DNA from: JAPYTY01 sp036338435
GTDB taxonomy: Bacteria; Acidobacteriota; UBA6911; RPQK01; JADFOI01
Length of the DNA stretch: 22,717 nt
Direction: 5' to 3'
NCBI GenBank assembly: GCA_036338435.1
Contig: JAYZCG010000003.1
Span: 1-22,717 of the forward strand
Under the pieces are notes generated by a model. That model was not told the origin of the DNA. It saw only the letters and a program-made list of their open reading frames with translations, and made no database searches. Positions 14,820 to 22,689 of the stretch are shown here, in pieces (the first letter of the stretch is position 1; the number at the start of each line of letters is the position of its first letter). A program made the position numbers and the translations under genes.

Positions 14820-16517
14820 CTATTCTGGGAGAAGGGCTTCTCTTGCATCTTCAATATATGAGTTCTTAATTCTTTCGGTAATCAATCCTTCTCTCTGTAG
14901 CCTAGTAGCAGTTTTTTGGATACATTCTATGTAGATGTTTCTACTGAAAGTCTTGTCTAAGTTCAATAGGCCCATGCGATGCCACGCCTCTGTAACGGTT
15001 TCTCTCGTGTCACGGCGTCCATTATTATTCATGTCCACAAATTGCAGTTGCCCGTTAAGTGGTTCGAGATTGGTTCCATCATAGGGAGCGAATCCTGTAG
15101 AACCAGCACCTTGCACACCGCGGAACTGGGGGAAGGGGAAATATTTGCCTAACGGACACGCCACTTCAGGCAAGCTGATAGCAGGAGCACTGGGGCCGAC
15201 ACTCGGGTCATCAGATTTTGTAACGGGGGGTTCTATGTTTTTTTCAACCCAGTTATCAAGGAGGTCTATCATTCCATCCATCAGTCGAGATAGATCTAGG
15301 ATCTCGATATCGCCGTTTTTGCCATCCACATACCTCTCACCTCCACTGTGACTGACGCCTCTTACTTCATACATTCGGAAGTTGTTGATTCCCTTATCTA
15401 TCATGAGCCGTGCCATTTTTCTTTTGTTGTTAAGAGCAACTGGGGAGATCCCTTCGGGTAAATTCTCTAAATCCATTTCTCCTGGAACGATGTTTGAGTA
15501 TACAAGTGGATATGCTTGATGAACGATTGAAAAAGATTTAATGAATTGTGTTTTTGACTCCGGTGCACGGTATAGGATGTCTCGGCCGTCTTCTATCAGG
15601 ATCGGTAGAAACATCCCACCACCTGGATCATCATTTATAAAGCCACTAATGGTTTCTGTTCCGTCTGCGTTTTTATTGATATCTGGGTTTGATTGAATTA
15701 GATAGTTAAGTGCTAGTCCTGAGTATCCTCCAGAGGAGTGGCCATACCAGTAATTGCGGGTAGGTTTTTGACCTAACTGTTTTTTTAAAAAATTGCCCAC
15801 AAGCCTGACCTCGTCCAAGATCAATTCTGGAACCATATTGATGTTCTGATCTGGCCAAACGGTACCGTCATCTAAAATGACCGAGTAGTCTCCAATTGCA
15901 AATCCATCTGCATTCCGTCTAGTTCTTGCTACTGCATAGCCTTTGGCCAGCATAGCTTGTTCATATTTATTGTGGTCAAAAGGATTTTCCGGATCGAAAT
16001 ACTCATTCCACGGTTTCATGGTGCCTCTCAAGAACGATCCTGAGCGTCCATGTACTAAAACAAACAATTTCCCATTCCATCCATTTTCCGGATAAGTGAG
16101 GATTACAGCTGTCCCTTTCGCAGCCTCATAGCGCAAGATTCCATGAAATCTTTCGCTATGATTCCCAAACTGGGTAAAAATGAAATCGGGTCCTGACGTA
16201 AAGTAGTTCTGACGTGATCCCTGTTTAACAATCCAACCCGAAAGAGTTCCTGTGACACCCATATCTATACGGCGGTATTGACGTGTTGGTTCGACAATTC
16301 CATGATCTTGCATTAGACATTCTTCCTGTCCTACCATCTGGCCATTGACATTCCTCATTGGAGCTAAGAACTGAGTGCAACTGGCCACAGTCGGATCATC
16401 AGATATGTTGCCGTCAGGTGAACGTTGTTGCACGGAACCTGGATGTGGGCCCCCAAATGCCCACGGTGTTAGTAAGATGGTAAGAAAAAAGATCCATGCC
16501 ATGGTGTTGCCTTTCAT
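14820..16517 (-). CDS. Secreted alpha/beta hydrolase with a C-terminal calcium-loop-like motif
   Basis: Large exported esterase-like protein of 565 aa. Residues 1-22 form a signal peptide. The oxyanion region is FVLVHGRSG (152-160), the nucleophile elbow is GHSSGG (259-264, Ser261), and a plausible catalytic His is His390 in GVSHSGG. This fits the group annotated as alpha/beta hydrolase domain-containing proteins. After a proline-rich linker (about 430-450) the C-terminal part carries D-M-N-N-N-G-R-R-D (495-503), which matches an EF-hand/dockerin-type calcium loop. The substrate is unknown; a secreted ester or polymer breakdown role is likely. A second ATG at 16502 has AAAGG 7 bases upstream, but the first start gives the signal peptide its basic residue. 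Confidence 0.8.
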   Translation of the reverse strand: MKGNTMAWIFFLTILLTPWAFGGPHPGSVQQRSPDGNISDDPTVASCTQFLAPMRNVNGQMVGQEECLMQDHGIVEPTRQYRRIDMGVTGTLSGWIVKQGSRQNYFTSGPDFIFTQFGNHSERFHGILRYEAAKGTAVILTYPENGWNGKLFVLVHGRSGSFLRGTMKPWNEYFDPENPFDHNKYEQAMLAKGYAVARTRRNADGFAIGDYSVILDDGTVWPDQNINMVPELILDEVRLVGNFLKKQLGQKPTRNYWYGHSSGGYSGLALNYLIQSNPDINKNADGTETISGFINDDPGGGMFLPILIEDGRDILYRAPESKTQFIKSFSIVHQAYPLVYSNIVPGEMDLENLPEGISPVALNNKRKMARLMIDKGINNFRMYEVRGVSHSGGERYVDGKNGDIEILDLSRLMDGMIDLLDNWVEKNIEPPVTKSDDPSVGPSAPAISLPEVACPLGKYFPFPQFRGVQGAGSTGFAPYDGTNLEPLNGQLQFVDMNNNGRRDTRETVTEAWHRMGLLNLDKTFSRNIYIECIQKTATRLQREGLITERIKNSYIEDAREALLPE

Positions 16518-16719
16518 TAATTATTGTCCGAAAAGGATTTCTTTAAACTTGAGATGGGATTTGACGAAATAGGCTATTGAATTTTGGACTCCCACCTGCA
16601 GCATGGTATTCCCTATCTCATGATGAAAGCAAGTAACCTTCCCGAAAGAAATATGAATACTGTCTAGGTGATTAGTAAGTGTAGATCGTGTGACGCTAAG
16701 TTTGTTTAGATATTAGGAA

Positions 16720-16748
16720 TTGACAAGGAATCATCGCATTGTTGAAAT
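16720..16748 (+). promoter_or_regulatory. Likely ygfZ promoter giving a leaderless mRNA
   Basis: A perfect -35 TTGACA (16720-16725), a 17-base spacer and TGAAAT (16743-16748, 4 of 6) lie 7 bases before the ATG at 16756. Transcription would begin at or beside that ATG. The TTG that could otherwise be taken as the start codon is the first half of this -35. Confidence 0.45.
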
Positions 16749-16755
16749 AGATCTT

Positions 16756-17766
16756 ATGTTGGTGGAGGAGCTTGGGAAAGAGGCGTTGGATCAATATAAC
16801 CTTGTGAAGGAGAATGTCGGGCTTCTCAAGCTAACCGATCGAGGGAAGATTGAAGTTGTTGGTTCAGACCGTAGCACTTTTCTCCATGCGATGATTAGCA
16901 ATGATGTTCTAGAGCTTCCAGAATTGTGTGGGAGATACGGGCTGTTGTTAACAGCTCGGGGGAAGATGACGGCAGATTTTTTCTATTATAAGCTTCCTGA
17001 GGTACTTTTGATCGACGTTGCGGATGTTCTGCTTCCCGTGATGCAAGACACATTGCAAAGATACGTCATCATGGATGCAGTGGAAATCAATAATGCTTCC
17101 ACCAAAATGGCACATTTGTCTCTACAGGGACCGAAAACTCAAGACCTAGTTAAAAAACTTTTTGGAGGTGCCATTCCCAACACGTGTTATGGGGTAAAGA
17201 AAGTAGAGTGGGATGGTGAAGCTCTTTGGATGGTAGCAAAAAACGATTTAGCAGAAATAGGGTGTGAACTTGTTATGCCGGTGGTAATTGTCGACAGTCT
17301 ACACAAGGCTATTTTGGAGAAAGGGGCTTCGCTGGGCTTAGTTGAAATATCCCAGAAAACGCGAAATATTTTACGGATGGAATCATGCATACCGTGGTAT
17401 GGACAGGATATGGACGAAAATCGGTATCCGATAGAGGCTCGCTTGGAAGCGGCAATCAGTTTAACAAAAGGGTGTTATCTAGGGCAGGAAGTCGTTTCTA
17501 AAGCTGTCCATGTCGGCGGTGTTAGTAATCTTTTGATGGGACTAAAACTAGCCGATTCAACTGTTCCAGATGAGGGTGCTCAGGTTTTTAACAACCAAGG
17601 GAGGCAGATAGGATCTATTACTAGTGCTGTGTTTTCACCTCGGTGTGGTTGTCCAATCGCCTTTGCCTATATAAAGAGCAAGTTTGCAACGCCGGGTAAT
17701 ATCTGCCAGATAGAGACTGGGAGCGGTGAGATGACTACGGCTACGATCGTCGATAACTTCCTTTAA
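16756..17766 (+). CDS. ygfZ: YgfZ/GcvT-like folate-binding protein
   Basis: Tetrahydrofolate-dependent factor that supports assembly or repair of [4Fe-4S] enzymes such as the tRNA methylthiotransferase MiaB in E. coli. The protein is 336 aa with a GcvT-like fold. The hallmark KGCYLGQE motif is present, with its conserved cysteine at residue 240. It is preceded by the WYGQDMDENRYPIEA segment that YgfZ shares with aminomethyltransferases. No glycine-cleavage genes are nearby, which favours YgfZ over GcvT. I chose the ATG at 16756 over the TTG at 16720 because the TTG overlaps a promoter-like -35 and has no properly spaced ribosome binding site. Divergent from the secreted hydrolase, convergent with transketolase. 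Confidence 0.88.
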   Translation: MLVEELGKEALDQYNLVKENVGLLKLTDRGKIEVVGSDRSTFLHAMISNDVLELPELCGRYGLLLTARGKMTADFFYYKLPEVLLIDVADVLLPVMQDTLQRYVIMDAVEINNASTKMAHLSLQGPKTQDLVKKLFGGAIPNTCYGVKKVEWDGEALWMVAKNDLAEIGCELVMPVVIVDSLHKAILEKGASLGLVEISQKTRNILRMESCIPWYGQDMDENRYPIEARLEAAISLTKGCYLGQEVVSKAVHVGGVSNLLMGLKLADSTVPDEGAQVFNNQGRQIGSITSAVFSPRCGCPIAFAYIKSKFATPGNICQIETGSGEMTTATIVDNFL

Positions 17767-17896
17767 AGTAACTCGTGTCTGGTTTCATAGGCAGGAATTT
17801 GCAGCGTAGCACTTTGCGTGCAGCGCAGCTTATAGAGAGCGTCTAACTTTTGAATGGTGGAGAAGCGTAGTGAGTAAGATTAACTTTTGTAAGTTC

Positions 17897-19861
17897 TTAA
17901 CTGCCACGAGCCTCATCAAGATCAGCAGGCTCCTTGTTAGAGACTAGATTTTTTATAACACGTACAATGCTTTTAGAATTGATCCCAAAGACATCCATTA
18001 GTTCATCTCCTGGACCTGATCGTGGCAGGCCTCTGACGGCTAATTGCTTGAATTGACAGGACTCAGCAGCCAAGACACTGAAGACGGCCTCGCCTATTCC
18101 CCCTTCTGCATAATGATCTTCCACGGTTACCAAAATCCCTGTGTCGCGTGCTGCGTGAAGAAGAGTTTCTACATCCAGAGGCTTGATGCTGTAGAGATCA
18201 ATGATCCGAACAGGAATGCCGTCTTTGTATAGCGCCTGATAGGCCTTCAATGATTCATGAAGAGTGATACCTGCACTCACGATGGTGGCCTGATCCTGAG
18301 AACTGCTTCTGAGAATTTTGCTACCTCCTATTACGAAGGTGTCATCATTAGAATATAGGATTGGTGTCTTGGGACGACTGGTGCGAATATAAACAATGCC
18401 TGGGGTTTCTGAGGCCATAGCAACCAAGCGTTCCGTGGAAACGGCATCTGAAGGATATAGCACAGTCGAGCCGGTAACGGCCCTCATCATGGCTAAATCC
18501 TCCAAGCCCATCTGGGAAGGGCCATCCTGACCTATTGAAATCCCTGCATGGGAGCCGCAAAGGTTGATATTGGACTGTGATACGGCTGCCATACGTATCT
18601 GATCAAAAGCCCGGGTTAAAAAACAAGCGAAGCTTGATGCAAACGCAATTTTACCCATAGCCCCAAACCCCACGGCCGCTCCGACCATGTTCTGTTCCGC
18701 AATAAAGCATTCCACAAATCTATCGGGGAATTCCTTTAAAAATTCCTGTGAATATGTAGAGTTTTTGGTATCACCATCTAAGACAACTACGTTTGGGTTT
18801 GCCTGGCCAAGTTTTTGTAAGATAGTTCCGTATGCTTGTCGTGTTGCCACCTGATCATCAGGTGAGTATTGGGGCGGATCCAGTGGTGCTATAGTGTTTT
18901 CGGAAGATCTTACACTAGTTTGAGGAGGCACTATGTGAAGTTGCTGCTTCAGTTCCAAGTCGGGCCCGAGCTCTAGGAGTGCGTTTTCTAGTTCTTCTCC
19001 TTTGGACACCGGTTTACCATGCCATCCATCAGCGTCCTCCATGAAGGACAAACCTTTTCCCTTGATGGTTTTAGCGATAATGACAGACGGTTGATCCTTG
19101 ACTTCGAGTGCAGTCTGAAAGCTAGCTAAAACCTGTTTAACGCTATGACCATCAATGACTTCAGCGTGCCATCCGTAGGATGCAAAGCGTGCCTGATACC
19201 CATCGACATCATGCTCGTACATAGTAGACTGGCTTTGTCCCAATCGGTTGACATCGACAATAGTAATTAAATTGTCAAGTTTGCAGTGCGAGGCCAGAGC
19301 GACAGCTTCCCATACGGATCCCTCAGCCGTTTCCCCATCTCCTAGGAGGACATAGATCTGATTGTCCGTTTTATCCATACGGGCGGATAGCGACATGCCA
19401 ACGCCGATTGAGAGCCCTTGGCCTAGAGAGCCGGTGGCCACATCAACAAGAGGATGGCGAGGGGTGGGATGTCCCTCCAGATTGCTATCAATTTTTCTCA
19501 GCGTCTGGATCTGTTCTACTGAAAATGCGCCACCCTCAGCCCAAGCTGCCCAAAGAATAGGAGCTGCATGCCCTTTGGATAAAATAAATCGGTCATTGTT
19601 AGGGCTGTTAGGATTGTTGATATCAAAACGCAGAAAATGAAAGAAGAGCGTAGAAATGAGTTCCGCGCAAGAGAAACAAGAAGAAGGATGTCCAGATCCC
19701 GCTTCGGTGGTTGAGGTGAGCGCATGTCTACGCAATCGGGTGGCCATTGTCTGAAGAGACGCCACTAGATCCACCGGGACATTCCCATGTTGAGCGTGGT
19801 CAGATTCTTTCATAGGTGAACGGAGGCGTACTATAATGGAGGGTGTATGCAGTGTCAACAT
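17897..19861 (-). CDS. tkt: Transketolase, animal-type single-chain form
   Basis: Thiamin-diphosphate enzyme that moves two-carbon ketol units between sugar phosphates in the non-oxidative pentose phosphate pathway. The 654-aa protein has all expected parts: the N-terminal ThDP site with His58 (GSGHPSS), SKGHAAPIL, GDGETAEGS (174-182) and N205 of the NRLGQS stretch, then catalytic Glu389 in FIAEQNMVG and the C-terminal domain. The sequence around GSGHPSS, RFILSKGHAAPIL and DVATGSLGQGL follows the vertebrate TKT type and not the E. coli TktA type. The region 300-335 is a low-complexity linker. An internal ATG at 19813 is an alternative start; neither has a good Shine-Dalgarno sequence. It stands alone, divergent from the thioredoxin-fold gene. 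Confidence 0.93.
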   Translation of the reverse strand: MLTLHTPSIIVRLRSPMKESDHAQHGNVPVDLVASLQTMATRLRRHALTSTTEAGSGHPSSCFSCAELISTLFFHFLRFDINNPNSPNNDRFILSKGHAAPILWAAWAEGGAFSVEQIQTLRKIDSNLEGHPTPRHPLVDVATGSLGQGLSIGVGMSLSARMDKTDNQIYVLLGDGETAEGSVWEAVALASHCKLDNLITIVDVNRLGQSQSTMYEHDVDGYQARFASYGWHAEVIDGHSVKQVLASFQTALEVKDQPSVIIAKTIKGKGLSFMEDADGWHGKPVSKGEELENALLELGPDLELKQQLHIVPPQTSVRSSENTIAPLDPPQYSPDDQVATRQAYGTILQKLGQANPNVVVLDGDTKNSTYSQEFLKEFPDRFVECFIAEQNMVGAAVGFGAMGKIAFASSFACFLTRAFDQIRMAAVSQSNINLCGSHAGISIGQDGPSQMGLEDLAMMRAVTGSTVLYPSDAVSTERLVAMASETPGIVYIRTSRPKTPILYSNDDTFVIGGSKILRSSSQDQATIVSAGITLHESLKAYQALYKDGIPVRIIDLYSIKPLDVETLLHAARDTGILVTVEDHYAEGGIGEAVFSVLAAESCQFKQLAVRGLPRSGPGDELMDVFGINSKSIVRVIKNLVSNKEPADLDEARGS

Positions 19862-20011
19862 ACGAGCTTTTGTGTGTAGGGAGTGGTTCTTGGAAGGTGG
19901 GCTATGAACCCCCCCACATGGGATCCGAGTGCATTTTTGTAAAGCAGGTTATGTAGTGATGGTTTTGATGATGGCGATCGACTGGGTAAAGGTTAATGGA
20001 GGATGTGGACT

Positions 20012-20539
20012 GTGCCATTAAAACCCGGCACGCGTGCCTTGGATTTTAAGATTGATTTATTGGTGGGCCCCATTGATGATGAGGATTCTGCAGCGGTCTC
20101 TAAGTCAATCGCACTTGTAGAGTTGTTAGAGAAAGGACCTGCGGTACTGGTTTTTGTAAAGGAGGGGTGTCCTACCTGCCAGTACACTCTGCCATTTTTA
20201 GAAAAAATGTATCAGAGCTATCCCCAATCCAAGGTTTCAATTGTGGTCATTGCACAGGAGGAAGCCTCAGCGGCAAGTAGGATGGTTCACAATTTTGGGA
20301 TTCCAACGACACCGATTCTACTCGACCCAGAGCCCTGTACGCTCAGCGCACAGTACAAGCTTGTATATGTTCCGACGTTTTTTTATGTGGGACAGGATCG
20401 AGAAATCAAAATGGCATTTGAGTCCTTTAACAGGGAAGAATTCAAATCCTTAAATGAAGTTGTTGCACAGGCCAATGGAGCATCCCCACGTTCACTCTTC
20501 AGTAGCGGAGAAGGGGTCCCATCTTTTCGGCCAGGTTGA
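20012..20539 (+). CDS. Thioredoxin-fold (AhpC/TlpA-like) redox protein
   Basis: Thiol-redox protein of 175 aa. The CPTC active site (residues 53-56) follows the VLVFVKEGC strand and the cis-proline is in YVPTFFYVG. The layout matches peroxiredoxin/TlpA-type thioredoxin folds. There is no signal peptide or membrane anchor, so it is probably cytosolic, which is unlike classical TlpA. I chose the GTG at 20012 because GGAGG at 19998-20002 is 9 bases upstream; the ATG at 20003 directly abuts that sequence and would not allow normal spacing. Its substrate is unknown. It is divergent from transketolase and ends at a two-way terminator. Confidence 0.82.
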   Translation: MPLKPGTRALDFKIDLLVGPIDDEDSAAVSKSIALVELLEKGPAVLVFVKEGCPTCQYTLPFLEKMYQSYPQSKVSIVVIAQEEASAASRMVHNFGIPTTPILLDPEPCTLSAQYKLVYVPTFFYVGQDREIKMAFESFNREEFKSLNEVVAQANGASPRSLFSSGEGVPSFRPG

Positions 20540-20554
20540 GTAAGTAAAAATTCT

Positions 20555-20573
20555 GCCTAGCCGGAGGCTGGGC
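20555..20573. terminator. Two-way terminator between convergent genes
   Basis: An 8-bp stem, GCCTAGCC with GGCTGGGC (one T-G wobble), has a 3-base GGA loop. On the plus side TCATTTT follows; on the minus side AGAATTTTT follows. It sits 15 bases after the thioredoxin-fold gene and 73 bases beyond the A-type carrier stop, so it can serve both transcripts. The T tract is better on the minus strand. Confidence 0.6.
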
Positions 20574-20646
20574 TCATTTTCATGGAGTTTGAGTGCTATC
20601 TTGGTATGGTGGGAACCCCAGATACTAAAAGAACCCGAAACAAGGA

Positions 20647-20970
20647 TTAAACCTGGAAGGATTCACCACATCCACAGGTTCCAGTGGAGTTGGGGTTTAT
20701 GAACTTAAATCCAGCTCCTTCAATAGATTCAACGTAGTCTATCTCAGTACCGTTTAAAGCGGATATACTCTGTGAGTCGATAAATACCTGAAGCCCGTTG
20801 ACTTTAAGTATCTGATCGTTTTCTTGACTTTCTTTGGCCAGATTCATTTCATACTGGAAACCAGAACATCCGCCGTTAGTGACAGCGATCCGGACACCCA
20901 CATAATCCCCTTCCTGTGACCCCAGGAACTCTTTAACCTTGCCAACTGCTTTTTCACTTAAAGTGATCAT
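20647..20970 (-). CDS. A-type iron-sulfur carrier protein (IscA/ErpA family), copy 2
   Basis: A 107-aa HesB/IscA-family carrier. Cluster cysteines are Cys35 (NGGCSGFQY), Cys99 and Cys101 (TCGCGESF), the canonical spacing. Of the two family members in the window this one keeps the GGCSGFQY and CGCGESF sequences typical of ErpA and other well-studied members; copy 1 has CAGLSY and CSCGLSF. It is last in a minus-strand group after the decarboxylase-like gene and tadA, 69 bases downstream of tadA. A TGGTAGAAT extended -10 within that gap suggests it can also be transcribed on its own. Confidence 0.93.
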   Translation of the reverse strand: MITLSEKAVGKVKEFLGSQEGDYVGVRIAVTNGGCSGFQYEMNLAKESQENDQILKVNGLQVFIDSQSISALNGTEIDYVESIEGAGFKFINPNSTGTCGCGESFQV

Positions 20971-21039
20971 TGGTCTATTTCCACCATACAGCTGAGTATT
21001 CTACCACATGGACATATTTAGCGAGCTTGGTTCATGTGG

Positions 21040-21528
21040 TTATCGGCGCTGCAAGAAAAACTGGCGCAGAATATCCCGGCACGGCTCAGCCATAACCCCT
21101 TGAATCACGTCAATGTTATGGTTGGACAGTTCTGCAGAGAGGAGAGACATTTTAGAAAATATGGCACCAGCCTTTTCGTCTCGAGCTCCAAAGATGAGCT
21201 GTTCGATTCGAGCCCATATAAGGGCACCGGCACACATAGCACAAGGTTCAAGAGTAACGTAAAGAGTTAGGTGTTTGAGTCGATAGTTAGACAATGTCGT
21301 GCCAACTTGTCTGAGGACAAGCTGTTCTGCATGAGCTGTGGGGTCATTGAGCTGAATGCTGCGATTATGGTTTTTCGCTATGAGTTTTCCTCGCAATACT
21401 GCTACAGCTCCAACAGGCACTTCATCCTCTTGGGCAGCTATACGAGCTTCTTCTAATGCCAAACTCATCCACTTGTTCATTTCTTTCAGTTTATTAGATT
21501 TATTTTCCATGATGTATAAGCGAGTCAA
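21040..21528 (-). CDS. tadA: tRNA-specific adenosine deaminase
   Basis: Zinc deaminase that converts the wobble adenosine (A34) of tRNA-Arg(ACG) to inosine; usually essential in bacteria. The 162-aa protein has the two zinc and catalytic motifs: TAHAEQL (His66, Glu68) and PCAMC (95-99, Cys96 and Cys99). EVPVGAV (36-42) is also typical. Other ATGs at residues 7, 17 and 21 are possible starts, and the first 15 or so residues lack family similarity. It lies 18 bases after the decarboxylase-like gene and upstream of the second A-type carrier. A guanine or cytosine deaminase is less likely given the TadA-like core. Confidence 0.92.
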   Translation of the reverse strand: MTRLYIMENKSNKLKEMNKWMSLALEEARIAAQEDEVPVGAVAVLRGKLIAKNHNRSIQLNDPTAHAEQLVLRQVGTTLSNYRLKHLTLYVTLEPCAMCAGALIWARIEQLIFGARDEKAGAIFSKMSLLSAELSNHNIDVIQGVMAEPCRDILRQFFLQRR

Positions 21529-21546
21529 GGATATGGAATGACGTCG

Positions 21547-21999
21547 TTAGCTTGGGCATAGTGTGGCCAGTAGATCAGAGGCTTCCCCACGGGTAAGGTC
21601 TTTCGGGATATCATGGTTGTGTTCTTTAAGGATCTGTAATTGCTGGGATGTGGGATTTTGCTGATACTGTTCGAGGGCGATACACTGGCCATTGTGACCG
21701 GCAGGCCATCCTGCATAGTGAGCTACGTGGATCATCATTTCATTAATTCGTGCACGGGATGTGCCAATATTAAGGGCTCCTTCGATATGACGAGCCAGTT
21801 CGCGATCGCGACCAAGAGCAGCTAGGATAGCAATCGTTAGCATGCTTCTTTCAGGGATGCCGAGAAGAGGTCGAGTCCAGATCTCTTTGTAGAGATGGTT
21901 AGTGGTGAATTCATCTAAGGTTGTCTCTGCTGGGCCCTCAGAACCAAACATTGCTTCAAATACCCTTTTTTCGTTCTGGTTTTTTTGAAAATCATCCAT
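21547..21999 (-). CDS. Carboxymuconolactone decarboxylase-family protein
   Basis: A 150-aa protein of the CMD/AhpD-like helical family. The core GIPERSMLTIAILAALGR (about 47-64) and EMMIHVAHYAGWPAGHNG (87-104) match 4-carboxymuconolactone decarboxylase (PcaC), including the histidines and the GWPA turn. The AhpD CxxC pair is absent, so it is not a thiol peroxidase partner. A C-terminal tail of about 40 residues exceeds the usual PcaC length. No other protocatechuate gene is visible, so the reaction is unproven. The start has GGAGG 7 bases upstream. It leads the minus-strand group with tadA and is divergent from the Ior-like genes. Confidence 0.82.
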   Translation of the reverse strand: MDDFQKNQNEKRVFEAMFGSEGPAETTLDEFTTNHLYKEIWTRPLLGIPERSMLTIAILAALGRDRELARHIEGALNIGTSRARINEMMIHVAHYAGWPAGHNGQCIALEQYQQNPTSQQLQILKEHNHDIPKDLTRGEASDLLATLCPS

Positions 22000-22124
22000 T
22001 TCTTATCCTCCACAGTGACGCATATTGTTGGATGCCAACTATAGCGTTCAATTTATGGCATTTCTACGCTCTTTCTGCAAAGGGAATAGAGATAATTGTA
22101 TGACTTGTTCGTGATGAGGCGATC

Positions 22125-22153
22125 TTGACAGACACAATCCTGAAAGCTACTCT
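22125..22153 (+). promoter_or_regulatory. Possible promoter of the Ior-like operon
   Basis: A perfect -35 TTGACA (22125-22130), a 17-base spacer and TACTCT (22148-22153, 3 of 6) lie in the 228-base divergent gap. It would leave a leader of about 68 bases. The weak -10 makes this tentative. Confidence 0.35.
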
Positions 22154-22227
22154 CATGACGATAAAACCCGTCAAGATTCAATGGCGGCCTACGTGTATTT
22201 GGAAGATTGTTTTGAGAGGAGAATAGC

Positions 22228-22689
22228 ATGGCTCAAATAGCCCTGAGTATTAATGGCAAAGAGCATAACGTTCAGGTAAGTGAAGATATCCCCTTGTTAT
22301 GGGTTATCCGTGAACATCTCCAACTGAGCGGCACTAAGTTTGGATGTGGAATCTCCCAATGTGGAGCTTGTACGGTGCATGTGGACGGGAAACCCATGCG
22401 ATCCTGTCAACTTCGTGTTAGTCGGGTAGTGGGCCGCAAGATCACTACTATTGAGGGAATTGCCGAAGATCATCCGGTGAAGAAAGCCTGGATCAACATT
22501 CAGGTTCCGCAGTGCGGATACTGTCAGTCAGGTCAGATTATGTCAGCGGTAGCGTTGGTTGAGGAAAACTCCGATCCAAGTGAGGAGGAGATTATCCAGG
22601 CCATGGATGGAAATCTTTGTCGATGCGGGACTTATACGCGCATTAAACAGGCCATTGTACAGGCGGCTCAGGAGGTAAGAAACTCATGA
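22228..22689 (+). CDS. iorA: [2Fe-2S] subunit of an isoquinoline 1-oxidoreductase-type molybdenum hydroxylase
   Basis: Electron-transfer subunit of a xanthine-oxidase-family molybdoenzyme, 153 aa. The N-terminal plant-ferredoxin-type cluster is bound by Cys40, Cys45, Cys48 and Cys60, and the C-terminal four-helix cluster by Cys96, Cys99, Cys131 and Cys133 (QCGYCQSGQ and NLCRCGTY). It has no signal peptide and would be exported folded with its partner by the Tat route. GAGGAG lies about 6 bases before the ATG. Its stop overlaps the next start by four bases (ATGA), a clear sign of translational coupling with the large subunit. The hydroxylated substrate, probably an aldehyde or N-heterocycle, is unknown. 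Confidence 0.93.
   Translation: MAQIALSINGKEHNVQVSEDIPLLWVIREHLQLSGTKFGCGISQCGACTVHVDGKPMRSCQLRVSRVVGRKITTIEGIAEDHPVKKAWINIQVPQCGYCQSGQIMSAVALVEENSDPSEEEIIQAMDGNLCRCGTYTRIKQAIVQAAQEVRNS

Noticed and set aside
16720..17766. The YgfZ-like gene as GcvT (aminomethyltransferase).
   Set aside because: The KGCYLGQE signature and shorter length fit YgfZ, and no gcvH or gcvP is nearby.
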